Positions 30,145 through 38,866 are shown, counted from the stretch's first letter. The stretch is DNA of 51,826 nucleotides from Thermoplasmata archaeon (GCA_021817255.1 JAKAVO010000012.1:1-51826), one strand, 5' to 3'. The notes: a model not told the origin generated them from the letters alone. Numbers and translations are program-made.

Positions 30145-31134
30145 TTGAAACACTTTGCGATGGAAGTTGAAGCAAAAGATGCAGAACTTTTTATAATGAA
30201 GGCAAAAAGGGAAAGAAAGCTTGTAAAAGATCTGAAAGTTATGAGAGACAATGGAAAAATAATTGTCCCGTTGGCAGAAAGGGTAGAGTTTGCCGGTGCA
30301 TTGGAGTGCGAAAGGGATTTTATGCAGAAAGAAGAACTGACAATCTGGGAAGTAATTAACAGGAACATGAACCGCAAAGACCTCAAAATTAACTGGCAGA
30401 GAATTGGAAACACCCTGATTTTTAATAAGAATTATGAAAATATGGAAAAAATAGCAGATGAGCTTGTAACAAAATCACTGGCATCCCAGGTATATGTCAA
30501 AGAGGGGAAAATTGAGGGAATGGTCCGGACACCCAAGTTAAAACTTGTATCCGGCATTGAGGGTGATTCTTTTTACAGGGAAAACGGAGTTATTTTCGTA
30601 ACCAATCCTGCAAATCTGATGATGAGCAAGGGAAACATAATAGAGCGGGGATTGCCATCAATAAAAGAAATAAAAGCTGAGGCCGTTCTTGATATGTTCT
30701 CGGGAATTGGGTACTTTTCCCTGCCGGTAGCAAATCTTCAATGGGTCCGAAAGGTGGTCTGCATTGATCTTAACAGGGAAGCTCTTCAGTATCTTGCAAA
30801 AAGCTCAGCTATAAATAAAGTTGAAAATAAGGTAATTACTGTAAATATGGACTGCAGGCTTTTCAAGTCAGATGAAATGTATGATCTTGTGCTGATGGGC
30901 AATTTCAAATCAAAGAATTATCTCGCATCCGGTTTATCGCATGTTAAAAACAATGGCTACATTCTATTGCATCATCTGGAGTTGACCAGCAACATAACAG
31001 TGAGCACCATGAATCTTATGAAAACCGGTAGATATCTTGGTTATACTCTGCTCCCGGCAGAAATCCATGTGGTCAAATCTTACGCTCCCCATGTATGGCA
31101 TTTAAGCTCTCTTTTCAAAGTTGCACATAAATAG
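30145..31134 (+). CDS. taw2: Trm5/TYW2-family tRNA enzyme, probably Taw2 (wyosine aminocarboxypropyltransferase)
   Basis: Class I SAM-binding protein, 329 aa. LDMFSGIGYFSLPVA is the SAM-binding loop and VVCIDLNREALQYL the second strand. NPANLMMSKGNIIERGLPSIKE corresponds to the family segment before it. At the motif where Trm5 methyltransferases have NLP, this protein has LMGNF, closer to the MGY of TYW2/Taw2. Taw2 transfers the 3-amino-3-carboxypropyl group to the wyosine precursor at G37 of tRNA-Phe. The start is a TTG at 30145 with a TATA-like box about 28 nt upstream; ATG 30160 is the alternative. A Trm5 function cannot be excluded. Confidence 0.75.
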   Translation: MKHFAMEVEAKDAELFIMKAKRERKLVKDLKVMRDNGKIIVPLAERVEFAGALECERDFMQKEELTIWEVINRNMNRKDLKINWQRIGNTLIFNKNYENMEKIADELVTKSLASQVYVKEGKIEGMVRTPKLKLVSGIEGDSFYRENGVIFVTNPANLMMSKGNIIERGLPSIKEIKAEAVLDMFSGIGYFSLPVANLQWVRKVVCIDLNREALQYLAKSSAINKVENKVITVNMDCRLFKSDEMYDLVLMGNFKSKNYLASGLSHVKNNGYILLHHLELTSNITVSTMNLMKTGRYLGYTLLPAEIHVVKSYAPHVWHLSSLFKVAHK

Positions 31135-31267
31135 GAATCAGCGAGAGTTGCATCAAAAGAAAACAAAATTAAGAATCAGCCCTCCAATGGTTTTTGAACA
31201 TTTCAGGTAACAATTATAACACAACAAGGTTTAAAACCATCTATAACATATTGCATTGAGCAAAAAT

Positions 31268-31609
31268 ATGGCGGCAAGAAGGAAATATACACCTAGAAAA
31301 CCAGGTAAAAACATCAGGGGCAGATATTACGGATATAATGACAGAAATGAAGCACCAAGGCCAAAGAGAATCAAGAAACTGGACATGAGGAAGAGCGAGG
31401 AATTTAATTTTATGTTATCAAAGGCAGTTGAGGCTCTGCCAGACAGTATACGAGGATCTATTGCGGGAGGAATTTATGCTATTGCGTCGAGGACCGGCAT
31501 TAGCGAAGCAAGGGACTTTGTTGTCAAGAAAAGGGAAGAAGGCGTGATTGACGAAGGCACACAGAAACAGATATGGATCTTATTGAATGACTACTCAACA
31601 TACAGATAA
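31268..31609 (+). CDS. Conserved-looking basic protein of unknown function
   Basis: A 113-residue protein from ATG 31268. The first ~45 residues are very basic and low in complexity (RRKYTPRKPGKNIRGRYYGYND, then RPKRIKKLDMRK), as in RNA-binding or ribosome-associated tails. Residues about 48-113 look helical (FNFMLSKAVEALPDSIRGSIAGGIYAIASRTG). CTATAACA at 31241-31248 is about 25 nt before this ATG, which favours it over the in-frame TTG at 31256. The 3' end overlaps the DUF357 gene by 23 nt. I do not recognise the family; context next to tRNA modification and ribosomal genes hints at translation. Confidence 0.7.
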   Translation: MAARRKYTPRKPGKNIRGRYYGYNDRNEAPRPKRIKKLDMRKSEEFNFMLSKAVEALPDSIRGSIAGGIYAIASRTGISEARDFVVKKREEGVIDEGTQKQIWILLNDYSTYR

Positions 31610-31904
31610 GGAAGTTTCCAGGGAACTGGAAGAAAAAGTGGCAAAGTACATCGACATCGAAACCAGGGCACTGGAAGTCATATCCATTGCAGTTCCGGAG
31701 AATTCCTTCCTTTATGAATTTGCAGCCAGTTCCCTTGAAATGATCAGGTCATATTTCTCTGATGCTAAACATTTTCTTGAAAGCGGAGACCTTTTAAATG
31801 CGCTGTCATCCCTCAATTATTCATATGGATGGCTTGATAGTGGAGTGAGGCTCGGAGTCTTCAAAACAGATGGAGATTATAGGAAATTTACATTTTACAA
31901 ATAG
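31587..31904 (+). CDS. DUF357 domain protein
   Basis: A 105-residue, largely helical protein. The C-terminal half SYFSDAKHFLESGDLLNALSSLNYSYGWLDSGVRLGVF closely follows the archaeal DUF357 pattern (a helical hairpin with the YGWLDAGVRLG ending). No biochemical role is established for the family. ATG 31587 lies inside the preceding unknown gene, so the two are coupled. It ends 90 nt before rps13, with the ribosomal promoter in between. Confidence 0.85.
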   Translation: MTTQHTDKEVSRELEEKVAKYIDIETRALEVISIAVPENSFLYEFAASSLEMIRSYFSDAKHFLESGDLLNALSSLNYSYGWLDSGVRLGVFKTDGDYRKFTFYK

Positions 31905-31921
31905 GCATACTTTACAAAAAG

Positions 31922-31936
31922 AATATATATATTTTA
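31922..31936 (+). promoter_or_regulatory. Putative promoter of the rps13-rps4-rps11-rpoD operon
   Basis: An alternating AT stretch (ATATATATATTTTAAGG) gives a good TATA box. A start about 25 nt downstream leaves a leader of about 40 nt that includes the Shine-Dalgarno GGTGA at 31986-31990 before ATG 31995. AAATTTAAA at 31962-31970 is a second candidate closer to the start. Confidence 0.45.
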
Positions 31937-31994
31937 AGGATAAGGAGCGACCGCAAAGGATAAATTTAAAGCGTATTAAAGGACTGGTGAATTA

Positions 31995-32459
31995 ATGCCT
32001 GATGAAAAAGAAAAAAATGATTTCCAATATATTGTAAGGATTGCAAGCATGGATCTTAATGGTGAAAGAGACGTTGTTCTCGCTCTCGCAGACTTAAAAG
32101 GCATAGGCGTAAGGCTGGCTGAGACCCTGACAAAGAAGCTCAACATTGATGAGAGCATGAGGCTTGGCGACCTTAGCGAAGAGAAGATTGAAGAGATTAG
32201 AGATTACATAGAATCAGAAGAGTATGAAGGCATCCCTAGCTGGATGCTGAACAATCGTATGGATCCGGTTACAGGAAAAAATATGAACCTGGTTGGAAAT
32301 GATCTAAATGTTCAAATTCAGGACAATGTGAACACATTGAAGAAGATAAGATCCTACAGGGGGATCCGGCACGAGACCCACCACAAGGTAAGGGGCCAGA
32401 GAACAAGAAGCAACGGCCGAAAGGGACTGACAGTAGGCGTACAGAGAAAGAAGGAGTGA
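31995..32459 (+). CDS. rps13: 30S ribosomal protein S13 (uS13)
   Basis: A 154-residue small-subunit head protein that contacts the 50S subunit and P-site tRNA. IVRIASMDLNGERDVVLALADLKGIGVRLAETLTKKL holds the conserved helix-two-turn-helix-like G-I-G motif, and the C-terminal SYRGIRHETHHKVRGQRTRSNGRKG is the rRNA-binding signature. It is the first gene of the S13-S4-S11-RpoD operon, a standard archaeal order. Confidence 0.97.
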   Translation: MPDEKEKNDFQYIVRIASMDLNGERDVVLALADLKGIGVRLAETLTKKLNIDESMRLGDLSEEKIEEIRDYIESEEYEGIPSWMLNNRMDPVTGKNMNLVGNDLNVQIQDNVNTLKKIRSYRGIRHETHHKVRGQRTRSNGRKGLTVGVQRKKE

Positions 32460-32465
32460 TTTTAA

Positions 32466-33068
32466 TTGGGAGACCCTAAGTTTCAAAAAAAGTTATATTC
32501 AACACCAAGGCACCCTTGGGAAAAGGACAGAATAGATGAAGAGAGAAAAACCATAAATCTTTATGGATTGAAGAATAAGAAGGAATTATGGAGAAGCCAG
32601 GCAATGCTTGACTCCATAAGGTCACAGGCCAGGGAATTGCAGGCAAGAACAAGAAGAAATGATCCTCTTGCCATAAAGCAGCTCAACCTCCTGCTTGCAA
32701 GGCTGAACAGGTATAAAATATCAACGGGGGATGCTTCACTGGATGATATTCTGTCCCTGGCAATAGAAAGCGTTCTTGAAAGAAGGCTGCAGACAATAGT
32801 GTTCAGAAAGAATCTTTCAAAAACAGTAAAACAAGCCAGGCAGATGATAACACATGGCCACATTTTATTAAATGGAAGGAGAGTTACAGTGCCAGGGCTA
32901 CTTGTAGAAGGAATGGTGGAAGATTCCATAGAGTACAGTGAATTCTCACCTTTCACAGATGATAAGCACCCCATAAGATTGGTGATAGCAGGAGACCAGA
33001 AGGAAGAAGTTGAGCAGCCAGAGGAAGTTGAGGGCGAAAAATCGGAGGAAGTGAAAAAGAATGAATAA
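32466..33068 (+). CDS. rps4: 30S ribosomal protein S4 (uS4)
   Basis: Primary 16S-binding assembly protein, 200 aa. The S4 RNA-binding domain spans about residues 103-165 ([43 protein letters not shown]). The N-terminus [25 protein letters not shown] is typical of archaeal S4. It starts at TTG 32466, supported by the Shine-Dalgarno GGAGTGAT just upstream and by N-terminal conservation. The C-terminal ~25 residues are Glu-rich. It overlaps S11 by 8 nt. Confidence 0.96.
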   Translation: MGDPKFQKKLYSTPRHPWEKDRIDEERKTINLYGLKNKKELWRSQAMLDSIRSQARELQARTRRNDPLAIKQLNLLLARLNRYKISTGDASLDDILSLAIESVLERRLQTIVFRKNLSKTVKQARQMITHGHILLNGRRVTVPGLLVEGMVEDSIEYSEFSPFTDDKHPIRLVIAGDQKEEVEQPEEVEGEKSEEVKKNE

Positions 33069-33444
33069 AACCGGAATTGCACATATATACTCTTCACAAA
33101 ATAATACAATTATACTCGTAACAGATCAAACCGGAGCAGAAACACTTGCGAAGGCAACAGGCGGAATGGTTGTCAAGAACGACAGGGACGAATCCAGCCC
33201 ATACGCAGCAATGAAAGCTGCAGACCTGATATCAGAGAAGTTAAAGGAAAAGGAAATTACAGATCTGATAATAAAAGTCAGGGCACCCGGTGGAAACAGA
33301 TCCAAGATTCCCGGCCCCGGCGCTCAATCTGCCATCAGGGCTTTGTCCAGAGCAGGTTTCAAGATCGTGAGAATTGAAGAAGTTACGCCTGTTCCACACG
33401 ACGGAACAAAAAAGAAGGGTGGAAAAAGAGGAAGGAGGGTTTAA
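33061..33444 (+). CDS. rps11: 30S ribosomal protein S11 (uS11)
   Basis: A 127-residue platform protein near the mRNA exit. The sequence [50 protein letters not shown] and [44 protein letters not shown] is diagnostic, with the usual basic tail. ATG 33061 lies within the end of rps4, and its stop overlaps the rpoD start by one base. Confidence 0.98.
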   Translation: MNKTGIAHIYSSQNNTIILVTDQTGAETLAKATGGMVVKNDRDESSPYAAMKAADLISEKLKEKEITDLIIKVRAPGGNRSKIPGPGAQSAIRALSRAGFKIVRIEEVTPVPHDGTKKKGGKRGRRV

Positions 33445-34316
33445 TGCCATCTTCAACTGAACCGAAAATATCAATACTTGAACTAAGAGAAAACTTTGCC
33501 AGATTTGAAATAACGAATATTACAGAAGGCATTGCAAATGCCCTCAGGCGTACTTTGGTGAATGACATCCCAAAACTTGCAATCGATAAAGTGATCTTCA
33601 GGCATGGGCAAATACAGGATTCCATGGGAAATGTATTTGACTCATCTTTGCCATTATTTGACGAGATCGTTGCCCACAGGATCGGTTTAATTCCAATAAA
33701 AACAGATTTAAAGATGAATTTCAGGGACAAGTGTTCCTGCGAAGGGAGAGGCTGTTCGCTCTGCACTGTTTCTTACAATATAGACAAGACAGGGCCAGGA
33801 GAGGTATACAGTGGAGACCTGCTTCCTTTTACAGGAAATGTTGAATTAAAGCCGGTAGATCCTCTTATCCCGATTGTAAAGCTTGGCCCAAAACAGGCAC
33901 TGCTTATTACTGCGGAAGCAACCATGGGCACGACAAAAGAACATGCAAAATGGCAGGTAACTTCTGCTGTTTCCTTTAAGTACCACAGGGAATTCGAAAT
34001 TAACAAAGCAGACAACGAAGGATGGGACTTAATTAAGGAAAAATACCCGAAATCCATAATCAGGGAAACCAAAGAAACAATTACAGTAACAGATGACTAC
34101 CAGCAAAGGGGGGTCCTTAACTTCATAGACACGGTGAATCACAGAACTGAAGTCAGCAAAACAAAACCCGTTAAAATGACTGAGGACAGAAAAAAGTACG
34201 TTTTTAAATTCGAGACTGACGGTTCACTAAGCGCAAAGGACACTCTGAAGGTTGCACTGGAAAAATTGCCTGCCAGATTGAATGTCCTTCATGAAAGCAT
34301 TGTATCTCCAGATTAG
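33444..34316 (+). CDS. rpoD: DNA-directed RNA polymerase subunit D
   Basis: Alpha-like assembly subunit (290 aa), homologue of RPB3; it dimerises with subunit L to nucleate the polymerase. The N-terminal [25 protein letters not shown] is the alpha-family motif. The inserted domain has a single Cys cluster, [17 protein letters not shown] (about residues 97-113), and I see no ferredoxin-like four-Cys repeats as found in some archaeal D subunits. The C-terminal [23 protein letters not shown] closes the dimerisation domain. In many archaea ribosomal genes L18e, L13 and S9 follow; here they do not. Confidence 0.96.
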   Translation: MPSSTEPKISILELRENFARFEITNITEGIANALRRTLVNDIPKLAIDKVIFRHGQIQDSMGNVFDSSLPLFDEIVAHRIGLIPIKTDLKMNFRDKCSCEGRGCSLCTVSYNIDKTGPGEVYSGDLLPFTGNVELKPVDPLIPIVKLGPKQALLITAEATMGTTKEHAKWQVTSAVSFKYHREFEINKADNEGWDLIKEKYPKSIIRETKETITVTDDYQQRGVLNFIDTVNHRTEVSKTKPVKMTEDRKKYVFKFETDGSLSAKDTLKVALEKLPARLNVLHESIVSPD

Positions 34317-34354
34317 TTATATACCATTATATACAATTTTTTACTACATAGGAT

Positions 34355-35131
34355 ATGGTATTCCTCAAAAACTTTATTGAAACGGGCTCAGAGATTAGAG
34401 AACACATATCAACGCTTGAGAATAAAGATCAAAGAATTGGATATACTGGAATGGGTGCAGACGGCACACTTACTTCGCGGCTGGACAAACTCGCTGAAGA
34501 CAAGATTATAGAAAGGATTAATGACATTGACCTGCCATTCAACATTATCAGTGAGGAGATTGGCTTTGTGGACAGGGGCTATGAAAGCAATATAATCATG
34601 GATCCGCTTGATGGAACGTACAACGCCGAAAATCAGATTCCAATTTATTCAATGTCACTTGCCATAATGAATGATGACTTTGACAGCATCCAGGAAGCAT
34701 TCATAATGAACCTGGCAACAGGGAATTATTACTGGGCCACAAAGGGAAATGGCGCATACAGGAATGGCTATAAAATGGATAAGCCTGAAAGAAGGAGCCA
34801 TGCATCCGTTGTCTACAACCTTGAAGAAACTGAGGTTCCGGATTTTCTCAAAGAAGATATCACGAGAAAGAGGATCTTAGGCTGTGCATCACTGGAAATG
34901 GCTTTTCTTGCCAACGGTTCCCTTGATAATGTTGCATATCTTGGACGGGAGAAAATGTTAAGGAACGTGGATATTGCAGCTGGCGTTCTTTTAATTCGGG
35001 AAATGGATGGATATGTGCTTGACGGAGACTTGAAACAGTTGAACATGGGAAAGGACGTAAGGGAAAGAAAAAATATGATTGCCCTGTCCCCGTTTTACAA
35101 AAATGATGTATCGGAGTTGCTGAACAAATGA
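34355..35131 (+). CDS. suhB: Inositol-1-monophosphatase / fructose-1,6-bisphosphatase family phosphatase
   Basis: Metal-dependent phosphatase (258 aa) of the IMPase fold; archaeal members often act on both inositol 1-phosphate and fructose 1,6-bisphosphate. Metal ligands are visible in IISEEIGF, MDPLDGTYNAENQIPIYSMSLA (the DPxDGT motif), and RNVDIAAGVLLIREMDGYV, where the usual W before DIAAG is replaced by V. TATA-like ATTATATACAA lies about 22 nt before ATG 34355, after a T6 run that may end the rpoD transcript. The 3' end overlaps the NAD kinase start by 4 nt. Confidence 0.88.
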   Translation: MVFLKNFIETGSEIREHISTLENKDQRIGYTGMGADGTLTSRLDKLAEDKIIERINDIDLPFNIISEEIGFVDRGYESNIIMDPLDGTYNAENQIPIYSMSLAIMNDDFDSIQEAFIMNLATGNYYWATKGNGAYRNGYKMDKPERRSHASVVYNLEETEVPDFLKEDITRKRILGCASLEMAFLANGSLDNVAYLGREKMLRNVDIAAGVLLIREMDGYVLDGDLKQLNMGKDVRERKNMIALSPFYKNDVSELLNK

Positions 35132-35949
35132 AAGTTGCGTTTATAATCAAGAAGGACTGCCCAAGATGCGCAAAGATAGTAAAGCGAATAGACGACATCC
35201 TGCCACCCGAATGGGAGAGAATATTCGCTGATGAACTGAAGCCTTTTTTGAATGAAAAGGAATACCGGCCCCTTGAGGAAATCGAAGCCGATATTTTGTT
35301 CACCATAGGAGGCGATGGAACTGTACTGCTTGCAGCGCAGAAAGCAAAAGGGGCAATTTTAGGCATCAATATGGGTTCCCTTGGGTTCCTGAGCGAAGTG
35401 GAGGTTGGCAGGGTAGAAGAGACAGTTTACAGGATAATACGCGGTGAACATAGATTCGTTGAACATATGCGCCTTGAAGTGATGGTTAATGATGAGATAG
35501 TGGGATATGCATTAAACGAAGTGGTTGTGCACAGCAACAGGATTGCCAAGGTAAGGAATTTTAAGCTGTATCTGGATGGCTCTTTTGTGGAAAGGACAAG
35601 GGCAGATGGGATCATTGTTGCCACCCCAATAGGATCAACTTCTTACTCCCTTAGCGCAGGAGGCCCCATTGTTATGCCAGCGACTCAGGCAATGGTTATT
35701 TCCTACCTGGCTCCTGTGACCTTGAGAATCAAGCCAATGGTGGCGCCATCAACATCAGTGCTTGACATTCTTGCATCTGGCATTGATCAGGATTGCATCA
35801 TAATACTTGACGGGCAAAAAGAAGTGAATTTCAAGTCGACAGACAGAGTGAAAATAACGAGGGCAACGAAGTCCTATAAGTTTATAACGCTAAGAAGAGA
35901 CTTCTATGCAAAATTAAGGGAGAAACTGTTGAAAGATGTGGTCAATTAG
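35128..35949 (+). CDS. nadK: NAD kinase
   Basis: ATP- or polyphosphate-dependent kinase producing NADP, 273 aa. The diagnostic GGDGT motif lies at about residues 61-65 (ILFTIGGDGTVLLAAQ), followed by GINMGSLGFLSEVE and the second signature RTRADGIIVATPIGSTSYSLSAGGPIV. The N-terminal segment contains a CPRC pair (KKDCPRCAKIV) that is not part of the catalytic site. It overlaps the phosphatase upstream by 4 nt and the JAMM gene downstream by 14 nt, so the three are an operon. Confidence 0.95.
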   Translation: MKVAFIIKKDCPRCAKIVKRIDDILPPEWERIFADELKPFLNEKEYRPLEEIEADILFTIGGDGTVLLAAQKAKGAILGINMGSLGFLSEVEVGRVEETVYRIIRGEHRFVEHMRLEVMVNDEIVGYALNEVVVHSNRIAKVRNFKLYLDGSFVERTRADGIIVATPIGSTSYSLSAGGPIVMPATQAMVISYLAPVTLRIKPMVAPSTSVLDILASGIDQDCIIILDGQKEVNFKSTDRVKITRATKSYKFITLRRDFYAKLREKLLKDVVN

Positions 35950-36316
35950 ATTCCGGTTGTTAAGAATGATAATGGAAGCCTCAAAGGACACCTATCCAAT
36001 GGAATTTGGGGCATTATTGAAGGGAGAACACGAAGTCATTTATGAAATTGCCATAATGCCTGGGACAATCCAGGGCGATCATCACACAATAATGTGGATG
36101 GGAAACAAGCCTGTAGATTTCACAATTATAGGATCAGTCCATTCCCACCCTTCCGGTGCAATAAGGCCTTCTGATCCGGATCTGCACATGTTTCAAAACA
36201 CAGGCCCAATACATATGATCGTAGGTTACCCATATAGGGATACAGATTACAAATTTTTCAACAGGAAGGGTGAAGAAATAAAAGTTGGGATAATCGGCGG
36301 AAACCAGATTAAATGA
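35936..36316 (+). CDS. JAMM/MPN+ metalloprotease-like protein
   Basis: A 126-residue stand-alone MPN domain. The JAMM zinc motif is complete: E23 (PMEFGALLKG), H69 and H71 in GSVHSHPSG, and D82 in RPSDPD. Archaeal relatives remove ubiquitin-like SAMP modifiers (HvJAMM1) or are of unknown role. A desampylase-like activity is therefore possible but not shown, and no SAMP gene is visible here. The ATG at 35936 overlaps nadK. The 66-nt gap after it contains a perfect palindrome GTGATATCAC at 36340-36349 of unknown meaning. Confidence 0.85.
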   Translation: MWSIRFRLLRMIMEASKDTYPMEFGALLKGEHEVIYEIAIMPGTIQGDHHTIMWMGNKPVDFTIIGSVHSHPSGAIRPSDPDLHMFQNTGPIHMIVGYPYRDTDYKFFNRKGEEIKVGIIGGNQIK

Positions 36317-36382
36317 GGCAACTTTAAAGCATAACTGTGGTGATATCACAAACCTGTGTTTTCTCCGGGCTAAAGAAAAGAA

Positions 36383-37282
36383 TCAGGAAATTTTGTTCTT
36401 CCTCGATGCAAGGCTGAAATCTTCGTTTTCATAATCGGAGTAGCCTATGAGCTGGTAATATTCCTCTCTAGTCATGAGCTTATCGATAAAGTTCCTCTGG
36501 GTACCCTCTTCATGCAGTTTTCTGTATATTTCTTCGGTCTGTTTAAGTATGCTCCTGAATGCTGTCAATGGGAAAATTACCATATTATAGCCAATATCTT
36601 TCAGTTCTTTCACAGAAAGGAGTGGGCTTTTCCCAAATTCAGTCATATTCGCCATAAGGAATCCATTAACCTTTTTTCTCATCTCAACGAATTCCTCACT
36701 GTTCTCCAGCGCCTCTGTAAAAATAATATCTGCTCCGGCTTTCAGGTATTCCCTGGATCTTTCAATCGCTTCATCCAGCCCTTCCACTGATCTTGCATCA
36801 GTCCTGGCAATAAGTGAAAAATTAGGATCCTTGGATGCCTCCTTTGCTGCCCTTATCTTGGTGATAAAATCTTCAGCCGGGACAACCTTCTTTCCGTTCA
36901 AATGCCCGCATTTCTTTGGAAGTTCCTGATCCTCTATGTGAATTGCAGCTACGCCTGCCCTTTCCATCAGCCTCACGGTTCGCATAACGTTGAGTGGTTC
37001 CCCAAAACCAGTATCACAGTCAACAACAAGCGGCAGCTTGGTTATTGAGGTAATATTCTCAGATTCCCTGACAACTTCATCCAGTGATGTAACAGACAGA
37101 TCCGGGAGGCCGATCATCCCTGCCACGCCGGATCCCGAAAGGTATATTGATTTAAAGCCTGCTTTCTCAGCCAAAATAGCTGATATGCCACTGTAGACCC
37201 CTGGGATTGCTATGAACTCCTTTCCCAGCATTTTCCTGAAACTGAGGGAAGAATCATTAACATTATCTCTAAGCCTTGACAT
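36383..37282 (-). CDS. prpB: Methylisocitrate lyase (isocitrate lyase/PEP mutase superfamily)
   Basis: Cleaves 2-methylisocitrate to pyruvate and succinate in the methylcitrate cycle for propionyl-CoA. It is 299 aa. The catalytic motif KKCGH has its cysteine at C125 (LPKKCGHLNGK), and magnesium ligands lie at D88/D90 in VVDCDTGFG. IPGVYSGISAILAEKAGFKSIYLSG is the family N-terminal pattern. It directly follows prpD, with which it overlaps by 14 nt. Carboxyphosphonoenolpyruvate mutase or another lyase of the family is less likely given this partner. Confidence 0.9.
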   Translation of the reverse strand: MSRLRDNVNDSSLSFRKMLGKEFIAIPGVYSGISAILAEKAGFKSIYLSGSGVAGMIGLPDLSVTSLDEVVRESENITSITKLPLVVDCDTGFGEPLNVMRTVRLMERAGVAAIHIEDQELPKKCGHLNGKKVVPAEDFITKIRAAKEASKDPNFSLIARTDARSVEGLDEAIERSREYLKAGADIIFTEALENSEEFVEMRKKVNGFLMANMTEFGKSPLLSVKELKDIGYNMVIFPLTAFRSILKQTEEIYRKLHEEGTQRNFIDKLMTREEYYQLIGYSDYENEDFSLASRKNKIS

Positions 37283-38594
37283 TTTTCAATACCTCATTAA
37301 GTTCGGCCATTCCCCTCTTTTCAAAGGTTTTTGCAAACTCTATAATGGAAGCAGAGCTGCCTTCACTCATGACCCTGTTTCCTTTGCTTTTCAGGTCATC
37401 CCATGTGTACGGTTTCTTATTGTGCCCCTTGGGTGCATCCATTTCCTCCTGGAACACTCCCTGATCTGTTTCAACTGTTATTTTCACCGGCAGGAATTCG
37501 GGATACATCCTGTCGAATTTTTCAGTTATCCTGAACTTCATCCTGTCTATAACTGATAAGACTTCTGCATCATTAAGCATATTTTTCTCATATGAGAGCG
37601 GAGTCGGATCTCCTTTAACAAGGGTCAGGGCTATAATATATGGCATGCTGTGATCTGCAGTTTCTCTTGTCCTGGGCCTCAACTTCTCAGGGTCTTTGAT
37701 TATTATTGTGTTCGCCACGGTAAAAGTCTCAACTTCCACTTTCTTTATCTTTCCCCTGATCTTTTTCCTTAAGTTTGAGGCAACTTCAGCTGCACTCATG
37801 GCGTGGTATTCAACCGGATAGTTCTTGATCATAGTCTTTAGGATTCTGCTCTTTGAGAAATCAAGGTTCAGGTTCCCGGACACCTGCTTGAAAAATCCCA
37901 TCTCTCCCTCAAATATGGGTGCAGGGCCTGTAAAGCCGGCCTCAGCCAGGTTAGCTGCGAAAACACTGTTTCTGCATGCATTTGCCGCAGTGGCTCCCTT
38001 CCACATGCTCAATTCACCTGCACGTGTCTGCCTCATGCTTATATTATTGTTCAAGGAAAGATTGATTGCATGTGCAAATTTATTCTCATCCAGGTTCAGC
38101 AAATGAGCAAGCCCTGCACCTGAAGAGATACTCACATAAGTGACATGATCCCAGCCCCGGTCCCTTATAGAATATGCATCTGAAAGAGAACATACTGTTT
38201 CATAAGAAACCCTTGCCGCATCAAGCACATTTTTTCCATTCAGTTCATGGCTTTCTGCCATTGCAATAAGGGGAGGAATGTTGTCAGAAGGATGAAGTGC
38301 CTCTTTTGAAAGATATGTGTCATTAAAATCCAGATATCTTGTTGTTGTTCCGTTGATCATTGATGCAACCTCAACAGATGCCTTTTCGCCTGTGAAGAAC
38401 AGAGATGCATTCTTTTTGCCGGAAGATGGCAGGAGAGTTTTCCTCATTATCGCAACAGGCTCGGCTCTCAGTGCACCATATGAAGTAAAAGCAATATCCG
38501 CCACTCTTTTTTTCAGCTCTTCCATTTCAGCGGAACCGGAAGGGGCCGATTTGCCCTGTGACATGTCCCAAATCTCACTAATAATCCTATCCAT
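37269..38594 (-). CDS. prpD: MmgE/PrpD family protein, probable 2-methylcitrate dehydratase
   Basis: A 441-residue member of the MmgE/PrpD family, which dehydrates 2-methylcitrate. Diagnostic stretches are INGTTTRYLDFNDTYLSKEALHPSDNIPPLIAMAE near residue 80-115, AHLLNLDENKFAHAINLS, the MWKGATAANACRNSVFAANLAEAGFTGP segment, and KNYPVEYHAMSAAE. It starts at ATG 38594 with a TATA-like sequence 27 nt upstream. With prpB it supplies two steps of the methylcitrate cycle; the methylcitrate synthase gene is not in this window. Confidence 0.9.
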   Translation of the reverse strand: MDRIISEIWDMSQGKSAPSGSAEMEELKKRVADIAFTSYGALRAEPVAIMRKTLLPSSGKKNASLFFTGEKASVEVASMINGTTTRYLDFNDTYLSKEALHPSDNIPPLIAMAESHELNGKNVLDAARVSYETVCSLSDAYSIRDRGWDHVTYVSISSGAGLAHLLNLDENKFAHAINLSLNNNISMRQTRAGELSMWKGATAANACRNSVFAANLAEAGFTGPAPIFEGEMGFFKQVSGNLNLDFSKSRILKTMIKNYPVEYHAMSAAEVASNLRKKIRGKIKKVEVETFTVANTIIIKDPEKLRPRTRETADHSMPYIIALTLVKGDPTPLSYEKNMLNDAEVLSVIDRMKFRITEKFDRMYPEFLPVKITVETDQGVFQEEMDAPKGHNKKPYTWDDLKSKGNRVMSEGSSASIIEFAKTFEKRGMAELNEVLKNVKA

Positions 38595-38616
38595 GGCTGA
38601 TAATTGCCTCGAGTTA

Positions 38617-38625
38617 GATAAAATG
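38617..38625 (-). promoter_or_regulatory. Putative TATA box for prpD-prpB
   Basis: The minus strand reads CATTTTATC, centred 27 nt before the ATG of prpD, matching the leaderless pattern of this genome. The rest of the 272-nt gap (38595-38866) holds AT-rich sequence and a hairpin near the helicase stop. Confidence 0.5.
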
Positions 38626-38829
38626 TACCAAAGGTTATATGGAAAGTTTCAGCACAAATCCAGCATCGCATAAGGGCAAATATGCTAAACTGCTGTGATG
38701 AAAAAACAATGATTTAAAAAATAAATAGTGCCAAAAAGATTCTAAACGCTTTTATTTTGTAAAAAATGAGGTATTCAGGACATTGAATATGAATGCAACC
38801 GGGACTGGTTCAACGTTATCTGTAAGTCA

Positions 38830-38857
38830 ACTGCCCCGTGATCTTAAATCAGGCAGT
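38830..38857 (-). terminator. Hairpin just after the DEAD-box helicase gene
   Basis: ACTGCC(38830-38835) pairs with GGCAGT(38852-38857) and inner TGAT(38839-38842) with ATCA(38848-38851), leaving a 5-nt loop and a 3-nt bulge. It begins 10 nt after the stop codon of the minus-strand helicase, after an intervening T5. It may be a transcript-end structure; a role is not proven. Confidence 0.35.
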
Positions 38858-38866
38858 AAAAATAAC

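Noticed and set aside
31268-31609. Assignment of the unknown basic protein to UPF0147
   Set aside because: Only the last few residues (QKQIWILLNDYS) look similar; the rest does not fit, so I left it unnamed.
36340-36349. Palindrome GTGATATCAC as an operator
   Set aside because: It lies between two convergent gene ends, not in a promoter, and is a single short palindrome, so I give it no function.
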